64,000 nt of DNA from Isoetes taiwanensis (lineage: Eukaryota; Streptophyta; Lycopodiopsida; Isoetales; Isoetaceae), in NCBI GenBank assembly GCA_021234155.1, contig JAJEKV010000004.1:3183487-3247486 (forward strand). Direction: 5' to 3'. The notes under the pieces are model-generated. The model did no database searches and was not told where the DNA came from. It saw nothing but the letters and a program-made list of their open reading frames with translations. Position 1 is the stretch's first letter. Each line of letters starts with the position of its first letter. Positions 11,481-22,229 of the stretch are shown in pieces. The position numbers were made by a program, and so were the translations under genes.

Positions 11481-13800
11481 CTCTCTCTCATCTTACTATA
11501 TACTCTAAATTAGTGGAGTAGGTTAGAAAGATACCATCATAGCACAATGTACATCTTTTGGGAACCAATCAACCTTATATACAAGAACGTTGACAAACAT
11601 TGCCTATACCTAGGCAAAAATTATCTTAGATCACTATTATTTGACCAACGTTAGATTCTCTAGCTAAAAGATACTTCTATCTCATAGGGGATCATGTAGC
11701 GCCTTGAGACGCCCCTAGAAGGCTTCATAACTTGCATGTTGATAGTGACTTTCACAAAAGAATGACTAAATCTACAAAGTTCCTTCGTGTTTTTATACTA
11801 AATCATGTATAACCTGCTATTTTTGCAGTTATAACATGACAATACCCTATTTTCTATCTACTATATACAACATTTCAGTAGTTGATGATATTTTTTTTCA
11901 AAATTGAGATGTTTGTTCCCTAAAAGATTGCATCCCATATCTGTTTACCCCTAATGGGATATCAAGTAATTCGGATGAGGTATCTGCTGGCATGAGTTTG
12001 CAGAGAAAACAAATCAATTATGAAGGTGATTGCTCATCGAATGGCCATAAGGCCGCACATTTGTTCCAGTTCAGCATGCAACTAGCTGCACATGAGAACG
12101 TGTCCAATGACTCACTTCGCATTGCAGAGATCGTTGCCTGTTAAGAGAAACTAGTAAAAAGGTGTGCCAGAGGCTATAGAAAATAAAGGTGCAGGGAAAT
12201 TACGGCAAAGTACATTCAATACTTTTAAATTAAAATCCCCTTTGGTTTGGGTGCATATTCACACGAGGGGTGACGTAGGGCAGCGAGAGACCCTTTTGTA
12301 CTACCTAAAAGCATATAATACATGTACAAAATTAACATTATTTAGTACATTGCCTCAAACCTTATAGTATTTTGCAAACCTCGTTATACAATATACCAAA
12401 ACTTGTACAAGCATACCCCACAAATGAGGATCGCTATTTACGATCTAGCATGCACGATGCACTTTTCATGACAGCTAGAAGAGCATTCTATCAAAGATTA
12501 TTTTGTAGGAGAAATGGAGGGAAATGAATGTCACACTCAGAAATAAATAAAGTATAATTCCATTCCTCTATGAATAACATTATTACAGCAGATTGTAACC
12601 TGTAATCCAAATACAAAACTTGTCAAAGGTGCAAGTTTTACTTTTCAAGGCTACAAACATCATTTTAGAAAAAGTCAAAGTGCCATGCAGGAAACTTTTG
12701 ATGTCTCATAACGTTGGCAAATGTTTTTTATAAATTCTTTTGCTGGGAAAAATGTTTTAATAAAAAATAGGGGATTTCTGTGCGTTGTTTTCTTCCCCAA
12801 ACCATTATATACAATATCAGGCAGCAACCTTTTTTTTAAGGACAAAGCACTCTGTTGCATCTAGGTCGAGTGATGGCGCAGGATGTACGAAAGCTTCGGA
12901 TGAACAGCTTCCCTCGGTAAGAAAATTTGTGCCTCCATCCTTGAAGCTTGATGCGATACCTCCATCTCTGAAGCTTGAATTCGTGGAGATAATTTGGAAA
13001 CTAATTGAGGGATTCTAATGCAGCAGCCATAGACAAAAGAAATTCAAGTAAATGAAGAGAAGATCTTATCATCCCAATTGCCAATGCTTGTCTTTATTTC
13101 CACATTATCATCCCACTGGCCTTGCAGCCTTCATCGCGTACTCTCTGGAACAAACTACCGATAGATTTTCAAATCCGATAGATTTTCTCAAGTTGGAGCT
13201 TCATATTTTTGCGACTGCACCAGAGTTCTCTTGTTTCTTGGGAGCAAACTAGTTTCCATATCCGAATACAAAAGCCAAATCGGTGGCTTATCCGGCCAGA
13301 CCTTGGTTCTAGGAGGCCAGGCCAGGCCAGGCCAACATGTTTATTTCTTACTTGCAAGGCTTTTCTTATTAGATTTGTGTATGGGATATTTCAAGTCGAA
13401 TCCAAGTTTTTGTTTTTGCATTTTTAGTTACCGCCAGATACTTGTATTTCGAGTAGACCATTTCTAACAGGGTTATTGTGGTGCAAGTCGAATAGCCCCT
13501 ATGACCATTTTAGGCTTTTCCCTTTTTGGGTCTCTTTCCTACAGAACCGTTCAAAGAGTATTTGTAGATGACAGTTGTTTGTGTTACATTTATCTCTTTC
13601 CACATTGCTTGTTTGTCTGTGTTTTCCCTCCATATGCAAACTCCACTTTGTTGCACCTATGCATCATAGCCATCGCCAAGGTTAAAAGCAATAAAACACA
13701 TCTTTTGGTAGTCCGCTATAGCCGCCCTCATGCTAAATTGATTTGCTGGATTTTTATTTTTATTTTTTTACTGTCTTATGTTTTGGTTGTGTTATGTTGC
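11481..13800. other. no gene seen
   Basis: A+T-rich DNA with only short chance frames. The one small structure is a run of AGGCC-type pentamers near 13318-13337. No splice-supported coding or RNA gene is visible. Confidence 0.5.
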
Positions 13801-13839
13801 TAGTTCTCACTGATTGTCTAGTATCATCATTACTGCAAA

Positions 13840-13985
13840 GGTTTTTCCCTTGAAAACCTTTCGAGGCAGGGGTTTTTTAATCCTAGTAGTAATGATTGTA
13901 CTAGCCCATTGTATGGGTCCCATGACCTATTGGTCTCCGTGGACGTTTAAAAAATCTATTCTATTCTATTCTATTCTATTTTTGT
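13840..13985 (+). repeat. R1 interspersed repeat, copy 1 (LINE-type 3' end)
   Basis: The sequence has a potential hairpin (GAAAACCTTTC...GGGGTTTT), then AATGATTGTACTAG, TGTATGGGTCCCATG, TTGGTCTCCGTGGAC and a tail of CTATT repeats. The same order occurs at 57.4 kb (+) and, inverted, at 54.2 and 58.5 kb. A conserved hairpin followed by a short tandem-repeat tail is typical of 3' ends of non-poly(A) LINEs or of SINEs that borrow them. Confidence 0.7.
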
Positions 13986-14800
13986 TTTTTCTTTTTTTAT
14001 TGATGTCTCATATAATGCAGAATGGATATGTGCAATTATTTCAAATAGGATTACTAAGGTAATAAACATGAAGAGAAACAAAGCATACCTGCTAAGGGTG
14101 ATAACATGATAGTGGCAGATCCTGGGGTTGGCTATGATATATAAAAGTTTTTGCTAACTGCAAACCAAAAGTAGGTCAATAATACATCCTCATATATCCC
14201 GTTGAAAACTTTGCAATAAACAAAATCAAGAAATTCATGCAGCACCCATTATTTTTGTTGCAAAGGAAATAACCTATTCATTGGAATACTAAAGAAATCG
14301 ATCTATATCTCGTGCTAGAAAGGACCTACTATACTGCAAGGCCAATCAGTAAAAAATGAAAGAAATCTAGAAGAATGACCTCTTGGCCATCTTTACATGG
14401 TTACTTTATAATGTTGTTCATGTAAATTGGAGAAGCCTTCTCAACAGTGGAATGAATTGGGATGTTCAAGCACGGTGCTAATCCTCATTAGGACAAATTA
14501 TTGTTGAAGGAAAGGGAGACTATACAAAGGAATATATTTAGGCTTATGCAACAGATATTGATTCCAATTGATGCAGAAATAATGTTATAACTTTTATCCC
14601 AATTATCAAATCCTATTCATCCAAGTATCAATAAGGGCAATATATATACTTCCAATTTTCTCTAGATGCTCCCATTCTTCAAATTTAGCAAGTCATGAAG
14701 AGATTATCGATTTAAAAGGTAGACTCTTTGTGATATTTAAACAATAGATTGCAGTGGGAACTACAATGATAATTTAAGACTGCAAATAGCTTGAGATAGT
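13986..14800. other. no feature seen
   Basis: A+T-rich sequence without recognisable coding or repeat structure. Confidence 0.5.
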
Positions 14801-14822
14801 CTTTAGAAGCAATCATAAATTC
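14801..14822 (+). repeat. putative left target-site duplication of LINE 1
   Basis: These 22 bases match 21176-21197, immediately after the LINE poly(A), at 18 of 22 positions (core CAATCATA shared). The position right at the tail junction makes chance unlikely. The mismatches suggest an old insertion. Confidence 0.6.
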
Positions 14823-15125
14823 ACAAACTCAAGAAATCACAAACTCACAAATTTATAAACTTGGTTAAAATTTTTGTTTAAATTTGCTTGTGTGGTGCTC
14901 GGTAAGGTGGTAGGGTTTGTGGTGTCGAGAAAAAAATATTAAAAAATGGAATGTGGGGCGCGTCGTTGAAGGGGGGAATCCCACCCTGGGTCCGCAAAAA
15001 GGGACAATAGGACAGATCTTGGAAAAAGGTAATAGGAATGAGTTGACAGTTGGTACAGTACCGAAGGGAACAGAGAGGGCAGACATTGAAAGGACAGAAA
15101 TTGAAAGGGCATTTTTTGGACTGTT

Positions 15126-16337
15126 ATGCAAGCTGAGTCGGAAAGGGAAGGATCGGTTAAACAGATTGCCGAGGTGTCGATAAAGATTGAGAACGGACAA
15201 GGGGTCGATAGCGCCACCTTTGGAGATTTCCTCACTTGGCTGCCCAAAGATGGTGAACCTACGATTAGGAACGGAGGGGGGCATGACGAGAGACAACGAG
15301 GAGTGATTCAGCCCATCTTGGACTATGGAAATCAACTCCAGGAGGTAGTCAGGCAAGAGTTGAAGGACAAACATGCTCCAGTCTGTGTGGGTAAGCTCAA
15401 AAATCCTGCTGTTGAAAATAAACTAAAATATCTTTCTTCTCTGGGTCTTATTGGCTGTGTTCGTCATGAGGGAGTGCGACTACAGTCTCTAAAGGTTGAG
15501 CTGGAAAAAGAAAAGGGTATTGCTATAAGAAACATCTATTGGATGGAATTTCCCTTTTTCATTGCTGAATGTGAGAACTCCCAGACAACTACTCTGCTCC
15601 TGAAAAGGGGGACAATCACCAAAGCAAATACCCAACTGTTTTTTCAAAAATGGTATCTTGGGTTTGACCCACAGAGTCTAAATGAGTTTTTCCATCCAGC
15701 TTGGACTTCCTTGCAGGGGTTGAATCCCATGTATTGGAATGAACAATCTCTTTTATCCCTCTTTAAAGACACGGGAAACTATATTGCCCTGGAAGTCTCC
15801 CCTGATAGAGCCCCAAGAGTTTGGGCTCAAATCGACCTCCTCAAGCCGATTCCTTGTAGTATCCAATACATTGACTATTTTGGGAACCCAAAAACTCTGA
15901 ATTTGGCATGGAATGGCCTCCCACAGCCCTGTGGAATCTGTGGTATTAGGCTCCATGGTGGAGGAATTTGCAGGGGAGCTCGGGAAATAAAGACAGCCCA
16001 TCATGTGGAACTCAAAAAAGAGGATGAATGGATCACCCCCAGGAAAGGTAAAACTCCTAACAGGTCTGCCCAAACATTTAAGAAGAATAAAAATGGCAGT
16101 GCAAAGAGAAAAGCAAAGAAATTAAAGGAGAGACAGATAAAAGAGGAAGATCAAAGGAAACAGAAGGAACAGAAATCAGAATGGAGGAAGAAGGTAAGGT
16201 TCAATGAAGCAAATACACCAAGGTTCTCAGATAATGCTAAAGGAAAAGCCATCATTGACCCCGATGCCCCGGTGGTGACTCCAGCCCATGAACACAGAGC
16301 TATGGTTCTCACCGAGGAGCCCTCATCCCCCCTATAA
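15126..16337 (+). CDS. LINE ORF1, DUF4283-like RNA-binding protein
   Basis: 403 codons. Residues about 150-260 follow the DUF4283 pattern (FFxxxWxxGFDP, PAWTSLQGLNPMYW, YIALEVSPD, RVWAQIDLLKPIP). Next comes a CCHC-like knuckle (QPCGICGIRLHGGGIC), then a very basic Lys/Arg-rich tail (AKKLKERQIKEEDQRKQKE) that suggests nucleic-acid binding or nuclear targeting. Upstream, a frame from 14917 may hold the true N-terminus, joined by a shift near 15120. ORF1 proteins of plant L1 elements bind element RNA. The frame is intact from this Met. Confidence 0.75.
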   Translation: MQAESEREGSVKQIAEVSIKIENGQGVDSATFGDFLTWLPKDGEPTIRNGGGHDERQRGVIQPILDYGNQLQEVVRQELKDKHAPVCVGKLKNPAVENKLKYLSSLGLIGCVRHEGVRLQSLKVELEKEKGIAIRNIYWMEFPFFIAECENSQTTTLLLKRGTITKANTQLFFQKWYLGFDPQSLNEFFHPAWTSLQGLNPMYWNEQSLLSLFKDTGNYIALEVSPDRAPRVWAQIDLLKPIPCSIQYIDYFGNPKTLNLAWNGLPQPCGICGIRLHGGGICRGAREIKTAHHVELKKEDEWITPRKGKTPNRSAQTFKKNKNGSAKRKAKKLKERQIKEEDQRKQKEQKSEWRKKVRFNEANTPRFSDNAKGKAIIDPDAPVVTPAHEHRAMVLTEEPSSPL

Positions 16338-16860
16338 ACGACTACTCAGAATCGGATGATTCTGGGGGCAAATTCCTTGAACAAGGGGAGCCCTCCCTTA
16401 AAGCTTCTCCTCCTCCTGTTATTAACCTGTTCAAAGACACAGATCAGCCTCCCAAGGGCCATGATCAGGAGCCTCAAGAACTATCTGAGGAACTACAAGA
16501 GGCAGGCCACCTTCAACAGGGGAGTGGATCCGGCCCACAGAGATTCTCCCTCTTGATTTAATTATTCAAAATTCCCCCGCTTGCTTGAATTGGGAGTCCT
16601 CCCCCCACAGCATTGGGGGAGTATGGAAGACAAGGAGAATGAGGTAGAGAATGAGGTAGTTCCCTCCTCTCTAGAATTCGAAGTGGAGCTCCCCTCATGG
16701 AAAGTTTTGGGATGATGGGGATGATGGGGGTAGCACTGAGGATGAGTCTGAGGCTGCTGTAGGAGTCGAGACTTTCTTCACACCTCAAACAACTAAAAAA
16801 ACTAGGCAGAGGAAGGTCTATACTCCCAATCCCATATGGGCCAATCACTAGATCCAAAAA
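16338..16860 (+). other. LINE ORF1-ORF2 linker
   Basis: Pro/Ser/Glu-rich sequence continues in shifted frames after the ORF1 stop. It probably represents the degraded C-terminus of ORF1, followed by the short spacer before ORF2 at 16864. Confidence 0.5.
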
Positions 16861-16863
16861 ACC

Positions 16864-17682
16864 ATGAAGATAGTGACCTGGAACCTTAGAGGAATCAAAG
16901 GCCCCAGAAAACGCAAACGTGCAATTATAGCCATGAAGGAGATGAGGGCTGACATCATTCTAGTCCAGGGAGACAGGCTGCCAAGCTTTGAAGCTTCAAA
17001 CCTTGGGAATTGGATCATGCCAAATGGAAATTCTATTTGGTCCCCTGCAGATGGGACCAAGGGAGGGATTTGCACTATTTGGAACTCTTTTCCTTATATT
17101 GGATCCTACCAGGACCAGACTGGTAGATGGCAGGTTGTCTTTTTGAGAATTGAAGGAGAAGTGGTTGGTATCATAAATGTGTATGCATCCACCGATCCGG
17201 GGAGAGGGAGAGGCAATGGATGGAGATGGCTGATTGGATCAACTCCCAAAATGCTGATTGTTGGATCTTGAGTGGGGATTTCAACAACACACCCCAATGG
17301 GACCAGAAATTAGGAAAGAAGCTGAATATGACAAGAAATGAAAGAACTCAATGGGATAGATTGGTCTCACAATTTGTCTATCATGCACCATCCTCGGCCA
17401 ATGTGTATTCATGGAGCAATAAGAGGGCGTGTAATGACAGTGGTCTTCGCCTCGGATAGATTTTACACAAAGGACTCCTCGTCCCAAATAATCATCAAAA
17501 GTGACCACAAGAATTCCATTTCGGATCATTTTCCCCAAAGTTTGGAGTATGGAAGTTCTCTCAAAGGGGGTCCAATTCTCCCTTTAAACCCAATACCGGT
17601 CTGTCAAATAATGAAAGATTTTGCCATGACTTTCGGAATACTACAAATCCTTGCAATCCCCGCAAAGAAAGTGGTTCCATGA
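16864..17682 (+). pseudogene. LINE ORF2 endonuclease domain (APE type), frameshifted
   Basis: ORF2 starts MKIVTWNLRGIKGPRKR, the usual start of the apurinic-like endonuclease that nicks target DNA. The motif normally LxQETK reads LVQGDR, so the catalytic Glu is replaced by Gly. After a shift near 17215, LSGDFNNTPQWD supplies the GDFN motif. Later frames give a D-R-F-Y element and SISDHFP, the terminal S-D-H motif. At least two frameshifts plus the lost Glu make this domain inactive. Confidence 0.8.
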
Positions 17683-18133
17683 ATGGTTTTGTTGTCGAAT
17701 GAGGCAAATCAAGAAGTGGCTAAAGACTTGGGGTAAAAACTGAATGAACAATTAAAAAGGAGAAAAGGAGGTGTACCTTCAAGTCAAGGAAATCAGGCAA
17801 AAGATTTTTGAAGACCCCCACAATGTAGTAATCAAAAAGAGAGGAAGGAATTCTTGAAAGAAAAGTAAAGAATATAGAGGAATCAGAGGCCAGAGGCTTG
17901 ATTATTAGGAGCAAATGTGTGAATATCAACTGTATGGATAGATGCAGCTCCAAATTGTTCTTCAAAACTGCCAAAGGGAGAATGATGAACAATGGTATCA
18001 TCTCGATCTCAGATGGAGGTCAAATCATTTCAGGGCAAGAAAGCTTAATGGATTTCTTTCATGAGAAGTATAAGAATATGTTTGCTCATGGAGAGGTGGA
18101 TGAAAAAAAAACCGTGTTTTTTTTTTTGATAAG

Positions 18134-20290
18134 TTGGGACCAGCTGACAGGGTATTGGATGACACTCATCTCCTTGAGTGCCCTACAGACAGGGAGATTA
18201 AGAAGGTCCTTAAAGAGATGGCAAGTGGGAAAAGCCCTGGCCCTGATGGTATCCCTCCCGAATTTTTTGTCACCTTTTGGGATATCTTAAAACAGGATGT
18301 CACCACATTCATTCAGGGGGCCTGGTCTGCTCCAAAACTTCACCCTGCAATAAATGCTGGACTAATTGCCCTCATACCTAAGGTAGATGCTCCAGCCTCT
18401 TTCTCTGATTGGAGGCCAATCTCCCTCACAAACTCCACCTACAAGATCCTGGCCAAGATTCTGGCAAATAGAATGAAGGATACCTTGCAAAAAATCATCA
18501 ATCCAGTCCAATCTGCATTTCTTCCAGGAAGAAGTATTTTAGACAACTTTGTTGGAGCCCATGAAGGATTGCACTGGAATCTTTTCTCCAAACAGAATTG
18601 CATGCTGGTAAAGCTGGACTTCAGACGAGCTTATGACACCATCCATTGGAGATTCTTATATAAAGCTATGGCACAGCTTGGCTTTTCTGATAAAGTTATC
18701 AGTAGAGTGCATAGTTTGAATGTGGCTAGCTGCTCTGCAGTTTTAGTGAATGGCACCCCTTCAAAGTTTTTTGAATGTAAAAAAGGGGTTAGACAAGGGT
18801 GCCCCTTGGCCCCCTATATGTTTCTGATAGTTGCTGAAATGGTCACAAGGGCCACTCTGTCTCTCCTAGCTGCCAAGGAAATAAAATGTCTTCAACTGCC
18901 ACAGGATTTGGGAGTTTTCTCTATAATGCAGTATGCAGATGATACTTTTACCTTTCTTCAAAATGATGGTTCCAGTTTGCCAAAGTTTTTGGAGATGCTA
19001 AATCTTTTTGGGGGTGCATCAGGAGTCCATTTGAATAAAAGTAAAAGCACAATTATCCTGCAATCTGAGGAAGACGAGATCCATGGAATAAAGGTCACAG
19101 GTCACAAAACTGCCATCAAATTACTTGGCTTACCTTTGGCAGTTAATATGAATCTGGCAGGGTTATGGGATCCCATAGTCAATAGGATGAGGAAAAAAAT
19201 ACAAATGTATCCTAAATCCCTTTCCCTTGCAGGAAGAGTCGAGATTGTTAATAGTGTGATTGCAAGTACACACATTTTTTTCTCTTCAGCCATCATTGCT
19301 GATAAATCCTCCTATAGGAAGCTAGAATCAGCCATGAGGGATTATATCTGGCAAGGTGCCAGAATGGTCTCCTGGAGTAATCTGACTCTGCCTAGGAAAG
19401 AAGGAGGTCTGGGTTGCAAAGACCTTTTTGTCCAAGCACAAGCCCTGGCAGCAAAGCTAGTCTGGAGATCTTTAATGTCTACTGCCCCCTCTCCAGCCTT
19501 GAAATTGGTAAAGTACTGGCTGGGGGTTACATCTCTAGAAGGGTCTCCTTCACTCCCTCATCATCTTCCTGACTCAGCTTTCTTTCAACTTAAAGCTGCC
19601 CCAGGCACATCCAAAATTTTGAGAAGAATTCTCTCTGCATGGAACCAAGCATCTCCCTGCTTCAGAGCTCGGCCTTTGACTTCTGTTAGTAATGATTTTA
19701 GTTTCTTCTGGCATCAGGACCTGACCGAGGAAGAGGAGGGATGTTTAGCCCTTAAACATCCTCTTAAGTATAAGGAATGGTGCTATGCAGATCTGCATAC
19801 CATTGGTTCCATGAAAAATGGTGACAAATGGAAAGATTGGGGAGACCTCACCTCAATCCTGCCTGACACGGATACAAACAGAAACATCTATGCCATTCTA
19901 ACCCGAAGCCCAGTTGGACAAGCAAATGAAGCTCAGAATTGGACCTGTGGTGGGCGTCCATATAAGGTTTCTAAAATTTATAGTATGCTTTTGGACAGGT
20001 CTCAATTAAAAGTGAGCAGAGCTTGGAATTGCCAACATGATCTTGCTATTGAAATCATAAGACAGGGGTGGAAACTTCAATGTGCTAGCAAAATCGGGCT
20101 CTTCAGATGGTTACTGCTGAACAAAAGTTTAAAAACAAATGGTTTCAGAGCCCAATTCAACAATCAAATCTCCGATTTATGTCCAATGGGGTCAGCTCCA
20201 CGTAAACAAGTTCACACGCCTTCCTCTCGTCCTTGGCTTTCTCTTTTTTGCGAAGAAGTCAACCTCCTCGGTGCAACATACTCCTATTGA
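18134..20290 (+). CDS. LINE ORF2 reverse transcriptase region, open 718 codons
   Basis: The frame contains KSPGPDGIPPEFF, WRPISLTNSTYKI, NPVQSAFLPGRSILDN, LVKLDFRRAYDTIHW, GVRQGCPLAPYMF and the catalytic MQYADDTFTF. The conserved post-RT region follows (LLGLPL, LAGRVEIVNSVI, MRDYIWQG, RKEGGLGCKDLFVQAQALAAKLVW). The beginning of zf-RVT (GLFRWLLLNKSLKTNGF) is near the end. Upstream it is joined to the endonuclease through short shifted pieces (17898-18290). The RT core itself appears complete, with the YADD aspartates kept. Confidence 0.85.
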   Translation: MGPADRVLDDTHLLECPTDREIKKVLKEMASGKSPGPDGIPPEFFVTFWDILKQDVTTFIQGAWSAPKLHPAINAGLIALIPKVDAPASFSDWRPISLTNSTYKILAKILANRMKDTLQKIINPVQSAFLPGRSILDNFVGAHEGLHWNLFSKQNCMLVKLDFRRAYDTIHWRFLYKAMAQLGFSDKVISRVHSLNVASCSAVLVNGTPSKFFECKKGVRQGCPLAPYMFLIVAEMVTRATLSLLAAKEIKCLQLPQDLGVFSIMQYADDTFTFLQNDGSSLPKFLEMLNLFGGASGVHLNKSKSTIILQSEEDEIHGIKVTGHKTAIKLLGLPLAVNMNLAGLWDPIVNRMRKKIQMYPKSLSLAGRVEIVNSVIASTHIFFSSAIIADKSSYRKLESAMRDYIWQGARMVSWSNLTLPRKEGGLGCKDLFVQAQALAAKLVWRSLMSTAPSPALKLVKYWLGVTSLEGSPSLPHHLPDSAFFQLKAAPGTSKILRRILSAWNQASPCFRARPLTSVSNDFSFFWHQDLTEEEEGCLALKHPLKYKEWCYADLHTIGSMKNGDKWKDWGDLTSILPDTDTNRNIYAILTRSPVGQANEAQNWTCGGRPYKVSKIYSMLLDRSQLKVSRAWNCQHDLAIEIIRQGWKLQCASKIGLFRWLLLNKSLKTNGFRAQFNNQISDLCPMGSAPRKQVHTPSSRPWLSLFCEEVNLLGATYSY

Positions 20291-20786
20291 TGAGGCTTCC
20301 TTGCTACAATACTTAAATCAGAATTCCCCTTTCAAAGGAACCATTCGGATCCTTTCTTGTTGGGCCATATGGAAACATAGAAATGAAGTTGCTATCTCTG
20401 GATCGGCCCCAAGTCTGAATAAACTCAAAGCTTCCTTTCAGGTCCTCCTAGCTGAAGCTGCCATGGCTCATAAGGCAAAGCAGGGCTTGAATTATAACAG
20501 ACGCTGGGATTCCTTAGGAAACTTCAATGGTTTCTTTCAGTTTTTCACTTTGCTCTTTAATGATGTGGATTCTTTGTTTGACAGAGCTTCACGAGGAGGC
20601 ACCATGAGGGAGGACGTGTTCGCGAGGTTGATCCCCGCATCGTTCCTCTCTCGCCTTTGGAAACCATTGATGCACTTTTCTCGCTTAAAATCGAGGTTAT
20701 CGGTACATTACCTTTACCCGGCCACGAATGATGAAGATCTTCGAGGTTCATCCCTGAGATTAAACCTTACTTCCAAGCAAAGCTGA
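20139..20786 (+). pseudogene. LINE ORF2 C-terminal tail in shifted frame
   Basis: After a shift near 20190 the ORF2 C-terminus continues here. ILSCWAIWKHRNEVAIS matches the W-x-I-W-K-x-R-N signature at the end of plant L1 ORF2, followed by a typical Lys/Leu-rich segment and GFFQFFTLLFNDVDS. The second LINE in the window (39.8-42.3 kb) ends with an equivalent NYFRCQWMDEEDPG. Codons beyond about 20600 are probably 3' UTR that happens to be open. Confidence 0.6.
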
Positions 20787-20789
20787 AAA

Positions 20790-21175
20790 TTCATGAAGAT
20801 GCTCGTGATGCTTGGGTTATGTATCTCCGGATTCAACGTGGTTATGGGCGAATGAACTTGACGACTGATGTTTGTCCATACAGAGCGTGCCTTTGCTATA
20901 ATCAATCTCGAAGGGTCCCCGATATTCGGTAAAATGTTGACCCGACTTTACTGGTGAAGTTCTCTATGCTTTGAACTATTTTTAAAAGTGCCTTTTCCTT
21001 TGTTTTGAGCGGGTATCCTTCCCCTAAAAAAGGTTTGTGGTGGTCCTCTAGCCATCACCATTTTTCCATTGCAAGGTTGATCCCTACAATGGTTTTTTTG
21101 TATGTATGATCATGTAATTTTCTCATATACTAATACAATCTCTGCCGTTTCTTCAAAAAAAAAAAAAAAAAAAAA
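20790..21175 (+). other. LINE 3' UTR and poly(A)
   Basis: Non-coding 3' end with the A-run at 21155-21175, followed directly by the right copy of the target duplication (21176-21197). Confidence 0.8.
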
Positions 21176-21197
21176 CTTAAGAACCAATCATACAATC

Positions 21198-22229
21198 TGC
21201 CGAAGAGGTCGGCTCTCCTTGTTGCATCAAAAACTCCAATCCACAATTAGATCAAAAGTGCGGGTGGTCTCCACATTTGTAAGAAAGTAGAGCTCATTAC
21301 TTCGAAACCTTTTTTTTTTTTTGGAAGGATAAAATTAATTAATTAATAAGAATCAAAGTACATGAAGAGCGACATAGGGGTACACTTGCCCAAGTAATCA
21401 TGCTCGGATGACAGCCCGCACACTGCAAAAACATAACCTACATCAATTCTCACGAAATGAATATGTCGTGACTGTCCATAATGAAGAGCGTCCTTTTCTA
21501 AATAGCAGCCTTAAACTTATCTTTCCAAGTGGAAGCTTGGTAGGAAAGGTACAGCTTGTACCTCAATCGAGGGATGAGTGCATAGGATGCAACTCTTCGT
21601 TCCTGAAAACCTTCATGCGCCGCCTCTCATATGAGCCATAATATCTATCATAATAACATGGGTTTTCTTTTGGATTTTTTGTATGCTTTTTATTAAGGTT
21701 TTCCTATGATTTGAAACGTGGATGTACTAAATAGTATTTCTAAAGTGCATCCCTTTCCTAGCCATTGATTTTAAAGAAGAGGGAAAATCGTATGGTTTTA
21801 ATTAATGGCAGTTCCTATTTTTGTAACCCATGTTTCTTGCATGCAGGCCCAAATATCTAGCATAATATATACTTTAGGGCTAAAGGCGTGGCTTGGAGGA
21901 GTTGAGGGTGCAAAATCGGTACTAGGTAGCAGAAATCACCGTCCGGACGCCACTTACAAGTGCTTAAAATCGGCGTGTTTTAAACACGACGTGCGTGATT
22001 GATCAATTGACATGTAGGGTGCTGGCCAAATGAAATGGCAGAGAAATCATGAGCTTGTTTGGTGCCGAAACATGAATGCGTGCAGAGTTCAGCCATATTA
22101 AGTGGATGGCGGGCTAACCCATCTTGAATTCAAGCAAAATGGAGGGACTAATTGTTTCCAAGAATTGCCTGAACCAAAATTCAACAATTTGCCCTCACCA
22201 ACTTTGCAATACACAGAAATCTGGGATAG
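21198..22229. other. no gene seen
   Basis: Contains a T-run (about 21309-21321) and short TTAATTAATTAAT tandem sequence, possibly the tail of an unrecognised minus-strand retroelement. Otherwise featureless. Confidence 0.45.

Larger units (their letters stand above)
14823..21175 (+). mobile_element. L1-type LINE, nearly full length, inactive
   Basis: About 6.35 kb. It contains a 5' leader, ORF1 (nucleic-acid-binding, DUF4283-like plus CCHC), ORF2 with endonuclease, reverse transcriptase and zf-RVT parts, a 3' UTR and a 21-nt poly(A) at 21155-21175. Putative 22-bp target duplications flank it. ORF2 has several frameshifts and an altered endonuclease residue. LINEs of this type copy themselves by target-primed reverse transcription. 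The long RT frame is still open for 718 codons, so decay is moderate. Confidence 0.9.

Noticed and set aside
13501-14062. Hydrophobic plus-strand frames suggesting membrane proteins
   Set aside because: T-rich DNA gives Phe/Leu-rich peptides; the second covers the R1 repeat and its CTATT tail.
14865-15374. 169-codon minus-strand frame
   Set aside because: It is the antisense of the LINE leader and ORF1 N-terminus.
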